Of a stretch of DNA of 64,000 bases, positions 52,386 through 60,510 are shown in pieces (the stretch's first letter is position 1; each line of letters begins with the position of its first letter). The translations under genes were made by a program, and so were the position numbers. This DNA comes from Streptomyces cavernicola. GTDB lineage: Bacteria > Actinomycetota > Actinomycetes > Streptomycetales > Streptomycetaceae. The notes beneath the pieces were generated by a model. That model had not been told where the DNA came from and did not search any database. It saw nothing but the letters and a program-made list of their open reading frames with translations. The stretch covers positions 1 through 64,000 of the forward strand of contig NZ_JASCIQ010000006.1 in assembly GCF_029968035.1 (NCBI RefSeq), written 5' to 3'.

Positions 52386-52442
52386 CGGTCGTACGGCGAT
52401 GAGCGGACCCGGTCGTACGAGGTGCTCCGGGGCGGTCGTACG
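52386..52442. promoter_or_regulatory. three direct repeats in divergent oxidoreductase/DyP promoter
   Basis: CGGTCGTACG occurs at 52386-52395, 52410-52419 and 52433-52442, with 24 and 23 bp steps (about two helical turns). They are immediately upstream of the oxidoreductase start. The regular phasing suggests a protein-binding array that may control both directions. Confidence 0.5.
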
Positions 52443-52556
52443 CGCGGCGCGGGGAACTGCCCGCGACGGTGCGCGGGGCTGCACCCTCGGACGCCCCCGC
52501 CTAGGCTGACGCTGACCGATCAGTCCGCTTTGTGCTCATTGTCCGACGGGAGTCCC

Positions 52557-53696
52557 ATGGTCGCAGCGCAACCCGTCATCACCCCGCCCGCCAAGGCCGC
52601 GGTGTTCCTGGTCGCCACCGTGAACCCCGGCGGCGAGGACACGGTGCGCGAGACGCTCCAGGACCTGGCCGGACTCGTCCGCTCCGTCTCGTTCCGCGCG
52701 GCCGAGGACCGGCTCGCCTGCGTCGCGGGCATCGGCTCGCAGGCCTGGGACCGCCTCGCCGCCGGGCCCCGCCCCCGCGAACTGCACCCCTTCGAAGCCC
52801 TGCGGGGCCCCCGGCACACCGCCCCCGCCACCCCCGGCGACCTGCTCTTCCACCTGCGCGCCCGCCGCCTCGACCTGTGCTTCGAGCTGGCCCGGCTGAT
52901 CCTCGACGCGCTCGGCGACGCCGTCACCGTCGTCGACGAGGTGCACGGCTTCGGCTACTTCGACGCCCGCGACCTCCTCGGCTTCGTCGACGGCAGCGAG
53001 AACCCGACGGGCGGCGCCGCGCGGGACGCGGTGTACATCGGCGACGAGGATCCGCCCTTCAGGGGCGGCAGTTACGTCATCGTGCAGAAGTACGTGCACG
53101 ACATGGCCGCATGGAACGCGATCGGCGTCGCCGAGCAGGAACGCGTCATCGGCCGCAGCAAGACGGACGACGTCGAGATGCCCGACGACGTCAAACCCGC
53201 GAACTCGCACGTCGCCCTCAACACGATCACCGACGAGGACGGCACGGAGCGGAAGATCGTCCGCGAGAATATGCCGTTCGGGGAGCTCGGCCGCGGCGAG
53301 TTCGGCACGTACTTCATCGGCTACGCGCGCACGCCCGACGTGACCGAGCGGATGCTGCGCAACATGTTCCTCGGCGATCCGCCCGGCACCACGGACCGCA
53401 TCCTCGACTTCTCCACGGCCGTCACCGGCGGCCTCTTCTTCGTGCCGAGCGCCGAACTCCTGGAGGACTTCCCCGCCCCGCCGCCGCCCGGGACCGCGAA
53501 CGAGGCTGCCGCGCCGGCCGAACACCCCGTACCGGCCGGGGTCCCCGAGCCCGCCGCGCCTGAGCCCAAGTCCGTCGAGGCGGAGCCCGAACGCGCGCCC
53601 GCGCCCGAGACCGCACCAGCACCCGCGCCAGAACCCGCGCCCGTTCCCGTCGCCGGCGGCTCCCTCGGCATCGGCAGCCTGAAAGGAACGCCATGA
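52557..53696 (+). CDS. DyP-type peroxidase with encapsulin-targeting peptide
   Basis: A 379-residue haem peroxidase. The DyP signature GFVDGSENPTGGAA starts at residue 142, with the catalytic Asp at 145. The proximal haem ligand is H218 in KPANSHVAL and the distal Arg is R236 in KIVRENMPFG. A 60-residue Pro/Ala/Glu linker (about 305-365) leads to the C-terminal GGSLGIGSLKGTP, the well-known cargo-loading peptide of encapsulin partners. It is expected to be enclosed in the shell made by the next gene and act on peroxides and dyes or other reducible substrates. ATG at 52557 is chosen from the conserved N-terminus. Confidence 0.95.
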   Translation: MVAAQPVITPPAKAAVFLVATVNPGGEDTVRETLQDLAGLVRSVSFRAAEDRLACVAGIGSQAWDRLAAGPRPRELHPFEALRGPRHTAPATPGDLLFHLRARRLDLCFELARLILDALGDAVTVVDEVHGFGYFDARDLLGFVDGSENPTGGAARDAVYIGDEDPPFRGGSYVIVQKYVHDMAAWNAIGVAEQERVIGRSKTDDVEMPDDVKPANSHVALNTITDEDGTERKIVRENMPFGELGRGEFGTYFIGYARTPDVTERMLRNMFLGDPPGTTDRILDFSTAVTGGLFFVPSAELLEDFPAPPPPGTANEAAAPAEHPVPAGVPEPAAPEPKSVEAEPERAPAPETAPAPAPEPAPVPVAGGSLGIGSLKGTP

Positions 53697-54505
53697 CGCC
53701 CCCCGTCGTCACCAACCTGCACCGCGAACTCGCCCCGATCACCCCGGCCGCCTGGGCCGAGATCGAGGAAGAGGCCCGCCGCACCTTCCGCCGCCACGTC
53801 GCGGGCCGCCGCGTCGTCGACGTCCCCGACGCGGGCGGCCCGCGGCTCTCCGCCCTCGGCACCGGCCACCTCATCGAGATGACCCCGCCCGCCCCCGGCG
53901 TCACCGCCCGGCTCCGCGAGTGCAGACCGCTCGTCGAACTCCGCGTCCCGTTCACCGTCGACCGCTCCGCCGTCGACGACGTGGACCGCGGCGCCCAGGA
54001 CTCCGACTGGCAGCCCGTCAAGGACGCCGCCCGCACCATGGCCTACGTCGAGGACCGCACGATCTTCGACGGCTACACCGCCGCCCAGATCGACGGCCTG
54101 CGCGCCTGCTCCTCCAACCCGGTGGTCAGCCTCCCGGCCGAGGCCCGCGACTACCCCGACGCCGTCAGCCGCGCCCTCACCGAACTCCGCCTCGCCGGGG
54201 TCGACGGCCCCTACCAACTCCTTCTCGGCGCCGAGGAGTACAGAGCCGTCAGCGAGACCTCCGACCACGGCTACCCCATCGCCGCCCACCTCGCCCGCAT
54301 GCTCGACGGCTCCCCGATCTGGGCCCCCGCCCTCAGCGGCGGCTTCGTGCTCTCCACCCGCGGCGGCGACTTCGAACTCCGCCTCGGCCAGGACGTCGCC
54401 ATCGGCTACACCGCCCACGACGCCCACCAGATCGAGCTCTACTTCCACGAAACCCTGACGTTCCTCGCGTACACCGACGAGGCCGTCGTCGTACTGGAAG
54501 CCTGA
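53693..54505 (+). CDS. family 1 encapsulin shell protein
   Basis: A 270-residue HK97-fold capsid-like protein. Family motifs include LHRELAPITPAAWAEIEEEA near the start (P-domain helix), KDAARTMAYVEDRTIFDGY, and the A-domain end IGYTAHDAHQIELYFHETLT. It self-assembles into an icosahedral nanocompartment in the cytoplasm and takes up cargo by its C-terminal peptide. It overlaps the DyP gene by ATGA, the usual cargo-shell operon. Length is normal. Confidence 0.95.
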   Translation: MTPPVVTNLHRELAPITPAAWAEIEEEARRTFRRHVAGRRVVDVPDAGGPRLSALGTGHLIEMTPPAPGVTARLRECRPLVELRVPFTVDRSAVDDVDRGAQDSDWQPVKDAARTMAYVEDRTIFDGYTAAQIDGLRACSSNPVVSLPAEARDYPDAVSRALTELRLAGVDGPYQLLLGAEEYRAVSETSDHGYPIAAHLARMLDGSPIWAPALSGGFVLSTRGGDFELRLGQDVAIGYTAHDAHQIELYFHETLTFLAYTDEAVVVLEA

Positions 54506-54687
54506 CGGCCAGAGGGCGTCCCCCCGAGGCGCCCCGGACACCGCAGGGCCCGCCCTCCGGGCCAACGGCAGGACTCTACGGACACGACCCGGCCCCAACC
54601 CCCCTTGCCCGGCACCGGAATCGATCTTGCACGGTCGTACGTGATGGAATCGCCCCCGCAACAGCACGCAGCGGGGGAGGACTCCAC

Positions 54688-55341
54688 ATGGGCAGGACGA
54701 CCGAGCGGACGCGGGACGCAGTCGAGCAGGCGCGCGCACTCGCGCCGGCGGGGGAGACGTTGCGCGGCGCGCACGCCGCCGGGGTGGCGATGCGGGCGCC
54801 GAAGCCGGGAAGGTTCCGCCGCCCCCGCGCCCTGCACGGCGAACGGCGCACGCTCTACAGCTGGTGCGCGGCCCCGGGGTACGTGTTCCTGGTGCTCACC
54901 ACCATGAACTGGAACCCGTTCACAGCGCTGTTCGAGGCGCTCTTCGACGGGGGCTCGGGCGAGAAGCAGCGTCCGGGCAAGCCCTTCCACGGCGGCTGGG
55001 ACAGCCTCGCCGGGCAGCTGGTCCGCGGCCTGCACCCGCGCACCAAGAACGGCGCGGACACCGTCATGCAGGTCACCGACCGCCGCCTCCAGCTCGTGCA
55101 CGTCTCGCACGCCGGGTCCTTCCGCGGCACGCCCCGCCGCGTCGAGGCAGGCTGGTCCATGGACGTCCGGCACATCGGCTGGATCCGGGACCGCAGCGAC
55201 GTCGTCGGCGGCTGCCACGAGATCGGCTTCTCCGACGGCTCCTGGTGCTCCGTGCAGTTCCAGGGCCAGGGCTGGCGCAAGATGCCCGACGCGTTCCCCT
55301 ACCGCCTCAGCCACCTCGACCCGCACCCGTACGGCGGCTGA
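54688..55341 (+). CDS. conserved hypothetical protein
   Basis: A 217-residue protein of unknown function. The N-terminus is basic (RPRALHGERRTLYSWCAAPG). A short hydrophobic segment YVFLVLTTMNWNPFTALFEA is not clearly a membrane span. The rest looks like a beta-rich lipid- or nucleotide-independent domain (VMQVTDRRLQLVHVSHAG, VGGCHEIGFSDGSWCSVQFQ). No signal peptide. GGGGGAGG is 8 nt upstream of the ATG. It lies alone between the encapsulin and MpaB genes. Confidence 0.65.
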   Translation: MGRTTERTRDAVEQARALAPAGETLRGAHAAGVAMRAPKPGRFRRPRALHGERRTLYSWCAAPGYVFLVLTTMNWNPFTALFEALFDGGSGEKQRPGKPFHGGWDSLAGQLVRGLHPRTKNGADTVMQVTDRRLQLVHVSHAGSFRGTPRRVEAGWSMDVRHIGWIRDRSDVVGGCHEIGFSDGSWCSVQFQGQGWRKMPDAFPYRLSHLDPHPYGG

Positions 55342-55406
55342 CCTCGGCCCCTCCCACCCGCCGCCCAGCCCGTCCTACCCTGGGTAACGAGCAGGGAGGT
55401 GTCGGC

Positions 55407-56351
55407 GTGCGGGACGTGAGCGTGGACGCCGGTGGGGACCCCGGGTACTTCGGGCCCGGCACCGTGACCTGGCAGATGCACGGCGACCCGATGATGTGGA
55501 TCGCCGGCATCCGCGCGCTGTACCTGCAGGCCCTGCACCCGCGCGTAGTCCGCGGCGTCCTGCAGAACTCCGACTTCCGCCGCGACCCCTGGGGCCGGCT
55601 CCTTCGCACCGCGGACTTCGTCGGCGCCATCAGCTACGGCACCGCGCAGGACGCCGAAGAGGCCGCCGCCCGCGTCCGCCGCATCCACCGCCGCCTCAAG
55701 GCCACCGACCCCGACACCGGCGAGGTCTACCACGTCGACGAGCCGGAACTCCTGCTCTGGGTGCACTGCGCCGAGGTCGCCAGCTACGTCGAGGTGCTGC
55801 GCCGCTCCGGGTTCCCGCTCACGCCCGCGCACGCCGACCGCTACATCGACGAACAGCGCGAGAGCGCCCGCCTCATCGGCCTCGACCCCGCCGACGTACC
55901 CGCCGACCGGGCCGCGATGCGGGCCTACTTCGCGCGCGTACGACCCGAGCTCACCGTCACCGCGGAGGCGCGTGAGGTGGACGAGTTCCTGCGGCACCCG
56001 CCCACGCCCCCGCTCCTCGCCCCCGCGCGCGAGCTGGGCTGGCGGCGCGTGGCGAACCTGGCGTACGCCGCACTGCCCCCGTACGCCCACGAGTTGTACG
56101 GCAGGAGCGCGCCACCGCCGGGGGTGGTGGATCTTCGGCTGCGCGCCGCCGGTAACATCCTGCGCTGCATCCCCGCACATCTGCGCTGGCAGCTGCCGCC
56201 CAAGCACATTCTGCGGGCGATGGAACGGCTCGGCCCCGGCAGCCGGCCCGCACCGTTCAAACTGCGCGGGCAGGCAGCCATACTGGACGGGCCGGGGAGG
56301 GCGATGCGAGGCGACGGGGGCGACACCACGAGATGGCGGAAACCAGGCTGA
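55407..56351 (+). CDS. MpaB/DUF2236-family oxygenase-like protein
   Basis: A 314-residue protein of the MpaB (latex-clearing-protein-like) family: MHGDPMMWIAGIRALYLQAL HP (split), then NSDFRRDPWGRLLRTADFVG and the haem-ligand-like VDEPELLLWVHCAEVASYVE. These proteins bind b-type haem and include rubber oxygenases and fungal MpaB. The substrate is unknown. GTG at 55407 is preceded by GGGAGG; no secretion signal. It overlaps the kinase gene start by 19 nt, so the two may be coupled. Confidence 0.82.
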   Translation: MRDVSVDAGGDPGYFGPGTVTWQMHGDPMMWIAGIRALYLQALHPRVVRGVLQNSDFRRDPWGRLLRTADFVGAISYGTAQDAEEAAARVRRIHRRLKATDPDTGEVYHVDEPELLLWVHCAEVASYVEVLRRSGFPLTPAHADRYIDEQRESARLIGLDPADVPADRAAMRAYFARVRPELTVTAEAREVDEFLRHPPTPPLLAPARELGWRRVANLAYAALPPYAHELYGRSAPPPGVVDLRLRAAGNILRCIPAHLRWQLPPKHILRAMERLGPGSRPAPFKLRGQAAILDGPGRAMRGDGGDTTRWRKPG

Positions 56352-58558
56352 TCCAGGGCCGGTACCGGCTGCTCGACCTGATCGGGCGCGGCGGCATGGG
56401 CGAGGTGTGGCGGGCGCGCGACGAGTCGCTCGACCGCCAGGTCGCCGTGAAGTGCCTCAAGCCGCTCGGCCCGCAGCAGGGCGACCCGGGCATCGGCAAC
56501 GTCCTGCGCGAACGCTTCAAGCGCGAGGCCCGCGTCGCCGCGTCCCTGCAGCACCGCGGCATCACCGTCGTGCACGACTTCGGCGAGGACGACGGCGTGC
56601 TCTATCTCGTGATGGAGCTCCTCGAAGGCCGCAACCTCAGCCAGTTGATGGACGACGGCGGACAGGGCCCGCTCTCCGTGCCCGACATCGTCGAGGTCAC
56701 CGAACAGATCGCGCACGCCCTCGCCTACACCCACGACCAGAGCATCATCCACCGCGACCTGAAGCCCGCCAACATCATGCGGCTCACCGACGGCACGGTG
56801 AAGATCTGCGACTTCGGCATCGCCCGCCTCGGCCACGACGTCGGCTTCACCGCGAAGCTCACCGGCACCAACATCGCCATGGGCACCCCGCACTACATGT
56901 CGCCCGAGCAGATCGGCGGCGAGCCGATCGACTACCGCAGCGACCTCTACTCCCTCGGCTGCGTCCTGTACGAGATCGCCACCGGCGCCCCGCCCTTCGA
57001 CCACGGCGACGCCTGGGCGGTGCTCCTCGGCCACCGCGACACCACCCCCGAGCCGCCCCGCTCGAAACGGCCCGAACTCCCCGAGTTCCTGGAGCAGATC
57101 GTCCTCGACCTGCTCGCCAAGTCGCCCGACGACCGGCCGGGCGACGCCCGCGAACTCGCCCACCGCATCACCGCCGCCCGCGGCGGCACCCTCGCCCACC
57201 CGGCCCCCGCCGCCCGCGTCCCCGCACAGCCCACGAAGCCTGCCGAACTGCCCGACTGGACCCGCGGCATGACCACCGGGCCGAAGGCCACCGGCGCCGT
57301 CGACCTGCGCGCCGTCCCGCTCGACGCCGCCGCCGGCCTCACCGGCGAGTGGATCTCCCGCATCGACGGCCGCCGCACCCCCGACGCGGGCCAGCCCCGC
57401 CGACCCGAACGCTCCACCGCGCCACCGGAGTTGCTCTCCGTCCTCGCCACCCGGCACACCGCAGGCCTCAGCCTGAGCCGCCTCGGCAAGTGGGAGGAGG
57501 CCGTCGAGGTGCACCGCGGCGTCGCCGCCGAACGCGAACAGGCCCTCGGCGCCGACCACCCCGACACCCTTGCCAGCCGGTACGAAGTCGCCGTCACCCT
57601 CAGCCGCACCGGCCGCCCCGCCGACGCCCTGAGCGAGTACGAACACGTCGTACGCGGCCGTGAGCGCGCCCTCGGCGCCGATCACCCCGACACGCTCGGC
57701 GCCCGCCAGGAGATCGCCTACGTACTCGGCCAGTTGGGCCGCCACTTCGAGGCGCACGAGGTCTACACGGCCGTGCTCGCAGGCCGCGAGCGCTCCCCGG
57801 ACCTCGGCCCCGACCACCCCGACACCCTGCGCTGCCGCCACAACCTCGCCTACAACCTCAGCCGCATCGGTCGCATGGAGGAGGCGCACCGGACGGCCGC
57901 CGAGGTCGCCGAGGCCCGCGCCCGCGTCCTCGGCCCGCAACACCCCGACACCCTCGTCACGCGGTACGAAGTGGCGTACGCGCTCGGCCAGTTGGGGCGT
58001 TGGCCCGAGGCCCTGCAGACGTACCACGAGGTGGCCGAGGCGCGCGGGCAGGCCCTCGGCCCCGACCACCCGGACACCTTCGCCGCCCGCTACGAGGTGG
58101 GCATCAGCCTCGGCCGCCTGGGCCGCAGCGCCGACGCCCTCGCCCTCTACCGCGACCTGGCCGCCGACCGCGCCCGCGTGCACGGCGCCGACCACCCGGA
58201 GACGCTGCGCGCCCGGCACGGCATCGGCGTCAACCTGGGCCGCCTCGGCCGCTGGCAGGAGGCCCTGGAGGAGGCGAGCGACGTGTGCGCCGCGCGGGAG
58301 CGCGCCCTCGGCGCCGACCACCCCGACACCCAGGTCAGCCGCCGCGAGGTCGCCGTCGGCTGCGGCTGGCTCGGCCGCTGGGAGGAGTCCCTCGCCGCGT
58401 ACCGCACCATCGCCGACTCCCGCGAACGCGCCCTCGGCGCAGGCCACCCCGAAGCCCTCGCCGCCCGCCACGACGAGGCCCAGTGCCTGGAGCAGCTGGG
58501 GCGCGCGGCGGAGGCGGCGGAGCTGTACTCGCGGATCGCGGCACGGCGGGGGTCGTAG
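56333..58558 (+). CDS. Ser/Thr protein kinase fused to TPR array
   Basis: A 741-residue protein. Residues 11-280 are a Hanks-type kinase with the Gly loop GRGGMGEVW (18-26), K40, the HRDLKPAN loop (H140-R141-D142) and DFG at 160-162, all intact. The C-terminal ~370 residues are tetratricopeptide repeats with the recurring ALGADHPDTL segment (about eight to nine copies), as in TPR_10/12 proteins. No transmembrane segment links them, so it is a soluble kinase, unlike most PASTA-type kinases. TPRs should bind substrates or partners. The start lies inside the MpaB gene. Confidence 0.93.
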   Translation: MAETRLIQGRYRLLDLIGRGGMGEVWRARDESLDRQVAVKCLKPLGPQQGDPGIGNVLRERFKREARVAASLQHRGITVVHDFGEDDGVLYLVMELLEGRNLSQLMDDGGQGPLSVPDIVEVTEQIAHALAYTHDQSIIHRDLKPANIMRLTDGTVKICDFGIARLGHDVGFTAKLTGTNIAMGTPHYMSPEQIGGEPIDYRSDLYSLGCVLYEIATGAPPFDHGDAWAVLLGHRDTTPEPPRSKRPELPEFLEQIVLDLLAKSPDDRPGDARELAHRITAARGGTLAHPAPAARVPAQPTKPAELPDWTRGMTTGPKATGAVDLRAVPLDAAAGLTGEWISRIDGRRTPDAGQPRRPERSTAPPELLSVLATRHTAGLSLSRLGKWEEAVEVHRGVAAEREQALGADHPDTLASRYEVAVTLSRTGRPADALSEYEHVVRGRERALGADHPDTLGARQEIAYVLGQLGRHFEAHEVYTAVLAGRERSPDLGPDHPDTLRCRHNLAYNLSRIGRMEEAHRTAAEVAEARARVLGPQHPDTLVTRYEVAYALGQLGRWPEALQTYHEVAEARGQALGPDHPDTFAARYEVGISLGRLGRSADALALYRDLAADRARVHGADHPETLRARHGIGVNLGRLGRWQEALEEASDVCAARERALGADHPDTQVSRREVAVGCGWLGRWEESLAAYRTIADSRERALGAGHPEALAARHDEAQCLEQLGRAAEAAELYSRIAARRGS

Positions 58559-58612
58559 CGGGGGCGCGCCGTCGGACGGGCTGACATTCCGCCCCCGTGT
58601 TACGAAGAGCCC

Positions 58613-58945
58613 ATGCCGACCCCCGCGTACGCCGTCCACGACGAGGTGATCGTCGGGGGCGGACACAACGGACTCGTCGCCGCCGCTTACCTCGCCCCGG
58701 ACGCGCACGGGCACCCCTGCATCGAGGCGAAGACCCCGCTCGACCTGGAACGGGACCTCAGGCTGCCCGGCGGCAACATTTTCCACCGCGAGCTGTCCTT
58801 CCCGTACGCGCAGGAGGGCGCCGGGCGTTGGGGTGTGGAGACTGTGTACGCGAATGTCCTGTTGTGTGGAGCGGGGGCGGTGCGCGGAGGGGGCGTCAGC
58901 GGCATTCCGGGACACAACGCCGCGATGGTGGTTCTCGGCCGGTGA
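58613..58945 (+). pseudogene. internally deleted FAD-dependent oxidoreductase (phytoene-desaturase-like)
   Basis: A 110-residue remnant. The N-terminal FAD motif DEVIVGGGHNGLVAAAYLAP is joined, near residue 40-45, to the C-terminal part of the same family (DLERDLRLPGGNIFHRELSF, then YAQEGAGRWGVETVYANVLL and GAGAVRGGGVSGIPGHNAAM). About 380-400 middle residues are missing compared with ~500-residue full-length enzymes, yet the frame is kept. It cannot form the complete fold. Confidence 0.78.
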
Positions 58946-59029
58946 CCGGGGGCGGAACCGGCCGCTCAGGTGTGGGAGGCTGGCCCGACGGCGGAACGTG
59001 CAAGGTCTGCCCGCCGGGGAGGGAGAACC

Positions 59030-59941
59030 GTGAGCAGTGGCCAGGTCCGCAAAATGGTGAGCCTGATGGCGCAGGGAGCGCCCGTCGAGGTCACCAGCAT
59101 GTGGGCGACCGTGAACAAACTGTCCCGACTTGCGCACCTCGGTGAGCAGTTCGGCTACCAGTACGCCGACGCCCGCTATGTCAACAAGGGTACGCAGCTC
59201 CTGCTGGTCCCCGACGCGCAGCCGCAGGCGCAGCAGCGCGCCCAGCAGATGTGGGCGCAGTTCCCGCAGGCGGCCTCCGGCGGTCCGGTGCCGCCGCTGC
59301 CCGCGCAGGCGCCGGAACTCCTCAAGACGCAGGTCCAGTTCGACCTGTCCGGCCGGCACAACGAGAAGCGCCGCGTCCTGGCGATCATCCCGATCACCGT
59401 CGTGGTGCTGCTCCGCCTGATGCGCGACGGTGCGGACGCGGCGGTCTTCTGGATCCCGTTCTGGGTGTTCGCGATCCTGCTGGCTGTGGGCATGGTGTTC
59501 TACCACCGCAAGAAGCACACGGAGCACGAGGCGAAGCTTCAGGCGGCCGGGTATGTGCAGGTGCCTGACCCCACGGGTCGGGTGCACTACGTCCCTGCGG
59601 GCAGCTCGCTCGCGGCCCACGCGGGGCCGGCGCAGCACCAGCAGTACGCCCCGCAGCAGGGGGGTCAGCCTCCGTACCAGCAGCAGGCGCCGCAGCAGTA
59701 CGCCCCGCAGCAGCAGCCCCCGGCTTACGGCCAGCAGCAGCCGCAGGCCCCGGCCTATGGGCAGCAGCAGCCGCAGGCGCCGTACGAGCAGCAGCCTCAG
59801 CAGCCGGCTCCGCAGGCCCCCTACCAGCAGCAGCCTCCGGCTCCGGCCCCGCAGGCTCCGTACCAGCAGCAGCCGTACGGTCAGCAGGCCCCGTACGGCC
59901 AGCAGGCGCCGTACGGGCAGCAGCCTCCGCAGCAGTACTGA
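59030..59941 (+). CDS. membrane protein with Gln/Pro-rich C-terminal tail
   Basis: A 303-residue protein of unknown function. Two adjacent membrane helices (RVLAIIPITVVVLLRLM and AVFWIPFWVFAILLAVGMVF) lie near residues 121-160, with a cytoplasm-type basic end RKKHTEHEAK. The last ~110 residues are tandem Q/P/Y repeats (PQQYAPQQ, PAYGQQQPQA, PYGQQA in three 18-bp copies at the end), likely disordered and possibly phase-separating. GTG at 59030 has GGAGGGAG upstream. The first 100 residues carry an alpha/beta domain (NKLSRLAHLGEQFGYQYADA). Confidence 0.75.
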   Translation: MSSGQVRKMVSLMAQGAPVEVTSMWATVNKLSRLAHLGEQFGYQYADARYVNKGTQLLLVPDAQPQAQQRAQQMWAQFPQAASGGPVPPLPAQAPELLKTQVQFDLSGRHNEKRRVLAIIPITVVVLLRLMRDGADAAVFWIPFWVFAILLAVGMVFYHRKKHTEHEAKLQAAGYVQVPDPTGRVHYVPAGSSLAAHAGPAQHQQYAPQQGGQPPYQQQAPQQYAPQQQPPAYGQQQPQAPAYGQQQPQAPYEQQPQQPAPQAPYQQQPPAPAPQAPYQQQPYGQQAPYGQQAPYGQQPPQQY

Positions 59942-59964
59942 GCGGGCGGGTTTTTTCTTCCCCA

Positions 59965-60489
59965 CCCCGCCCCTTCCCGAATAACCTGCGGCATCCCGGC
60001 CCGGGGGCTCAGCCCCCGGGCCCCTGCGTGTCCGGCTCCGCCCCGGACCCGGATGCTGTTCGGCTGCTGCGCCGTCGTGGCTGGTCGCGCAGTTCCCCGC
60101 GCCCCTGAATGAACCGGGGCTTCGCCCCGTTCCCGGTCGTCGTTTGTCTGCGGCACCGTTGTGGTTGCTCGCGCCCACGCGGCGGAGCCGCATATGTCAC
60201 AGCCCCGCGCCCCTAAAAGATCAGCCCCTGCCGGGGCTGAATCTCGCCGCAGCTCGCAAAATCCAGCCCCTGAGGGATTTGAGGGGTGGGGGGGCAAATT
60301 CAGCCCCTCCGGCGTTTGAGGAGCGGGGGTTCCGGGGGCTGGCCCCCGAAATGGGGTCCGGGGCGGAGCCCCGTGGTGGGGTCCAGAGGCGGCAGCCCCG
60401 AAGCAGGTCCAGGGGCGGCAGCCCCGGGGCGCGGGGGTTCGGGGGCGGAGCCTCCGATGCCGACGGCAGTCTTTCGGGAAGGGGCGGGG
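59965..60489. repeat. second IR-bounded non-coding composite repeat
   Basis: Bounded by CCCCGCCCCTTCCCGA (59965-59980) and its reverse complement (60474-60489). It contains the perfect palindrome GGCCCGGGGGCT-C-AGCCCCCGGGCC (59998-60022, a likely terminator), GCGCAGTTCCCCGCGCCCCT at ~60086-60106, and CAGCCCCTCCGGCGTTTGAG at 60302-60321, plus several GGGGCTTCGCCCC-type hairpins. Same boundaries and modules as 6916-7223, in a larger version. It lies between convergent genes. No coding potential seen. Confidence 0.7.
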
Positions 60490-60510
60490 TGGGGGAAGAG
60501 TCCCTTGGGG

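Noticed and set aside
55925..60193. 1,422-aa minus-strand open frame opposite the kinase gene
   Set aside because: Its periodic pattern is the complement of the TPR repeats; the plus strand has complete kinase motifs.
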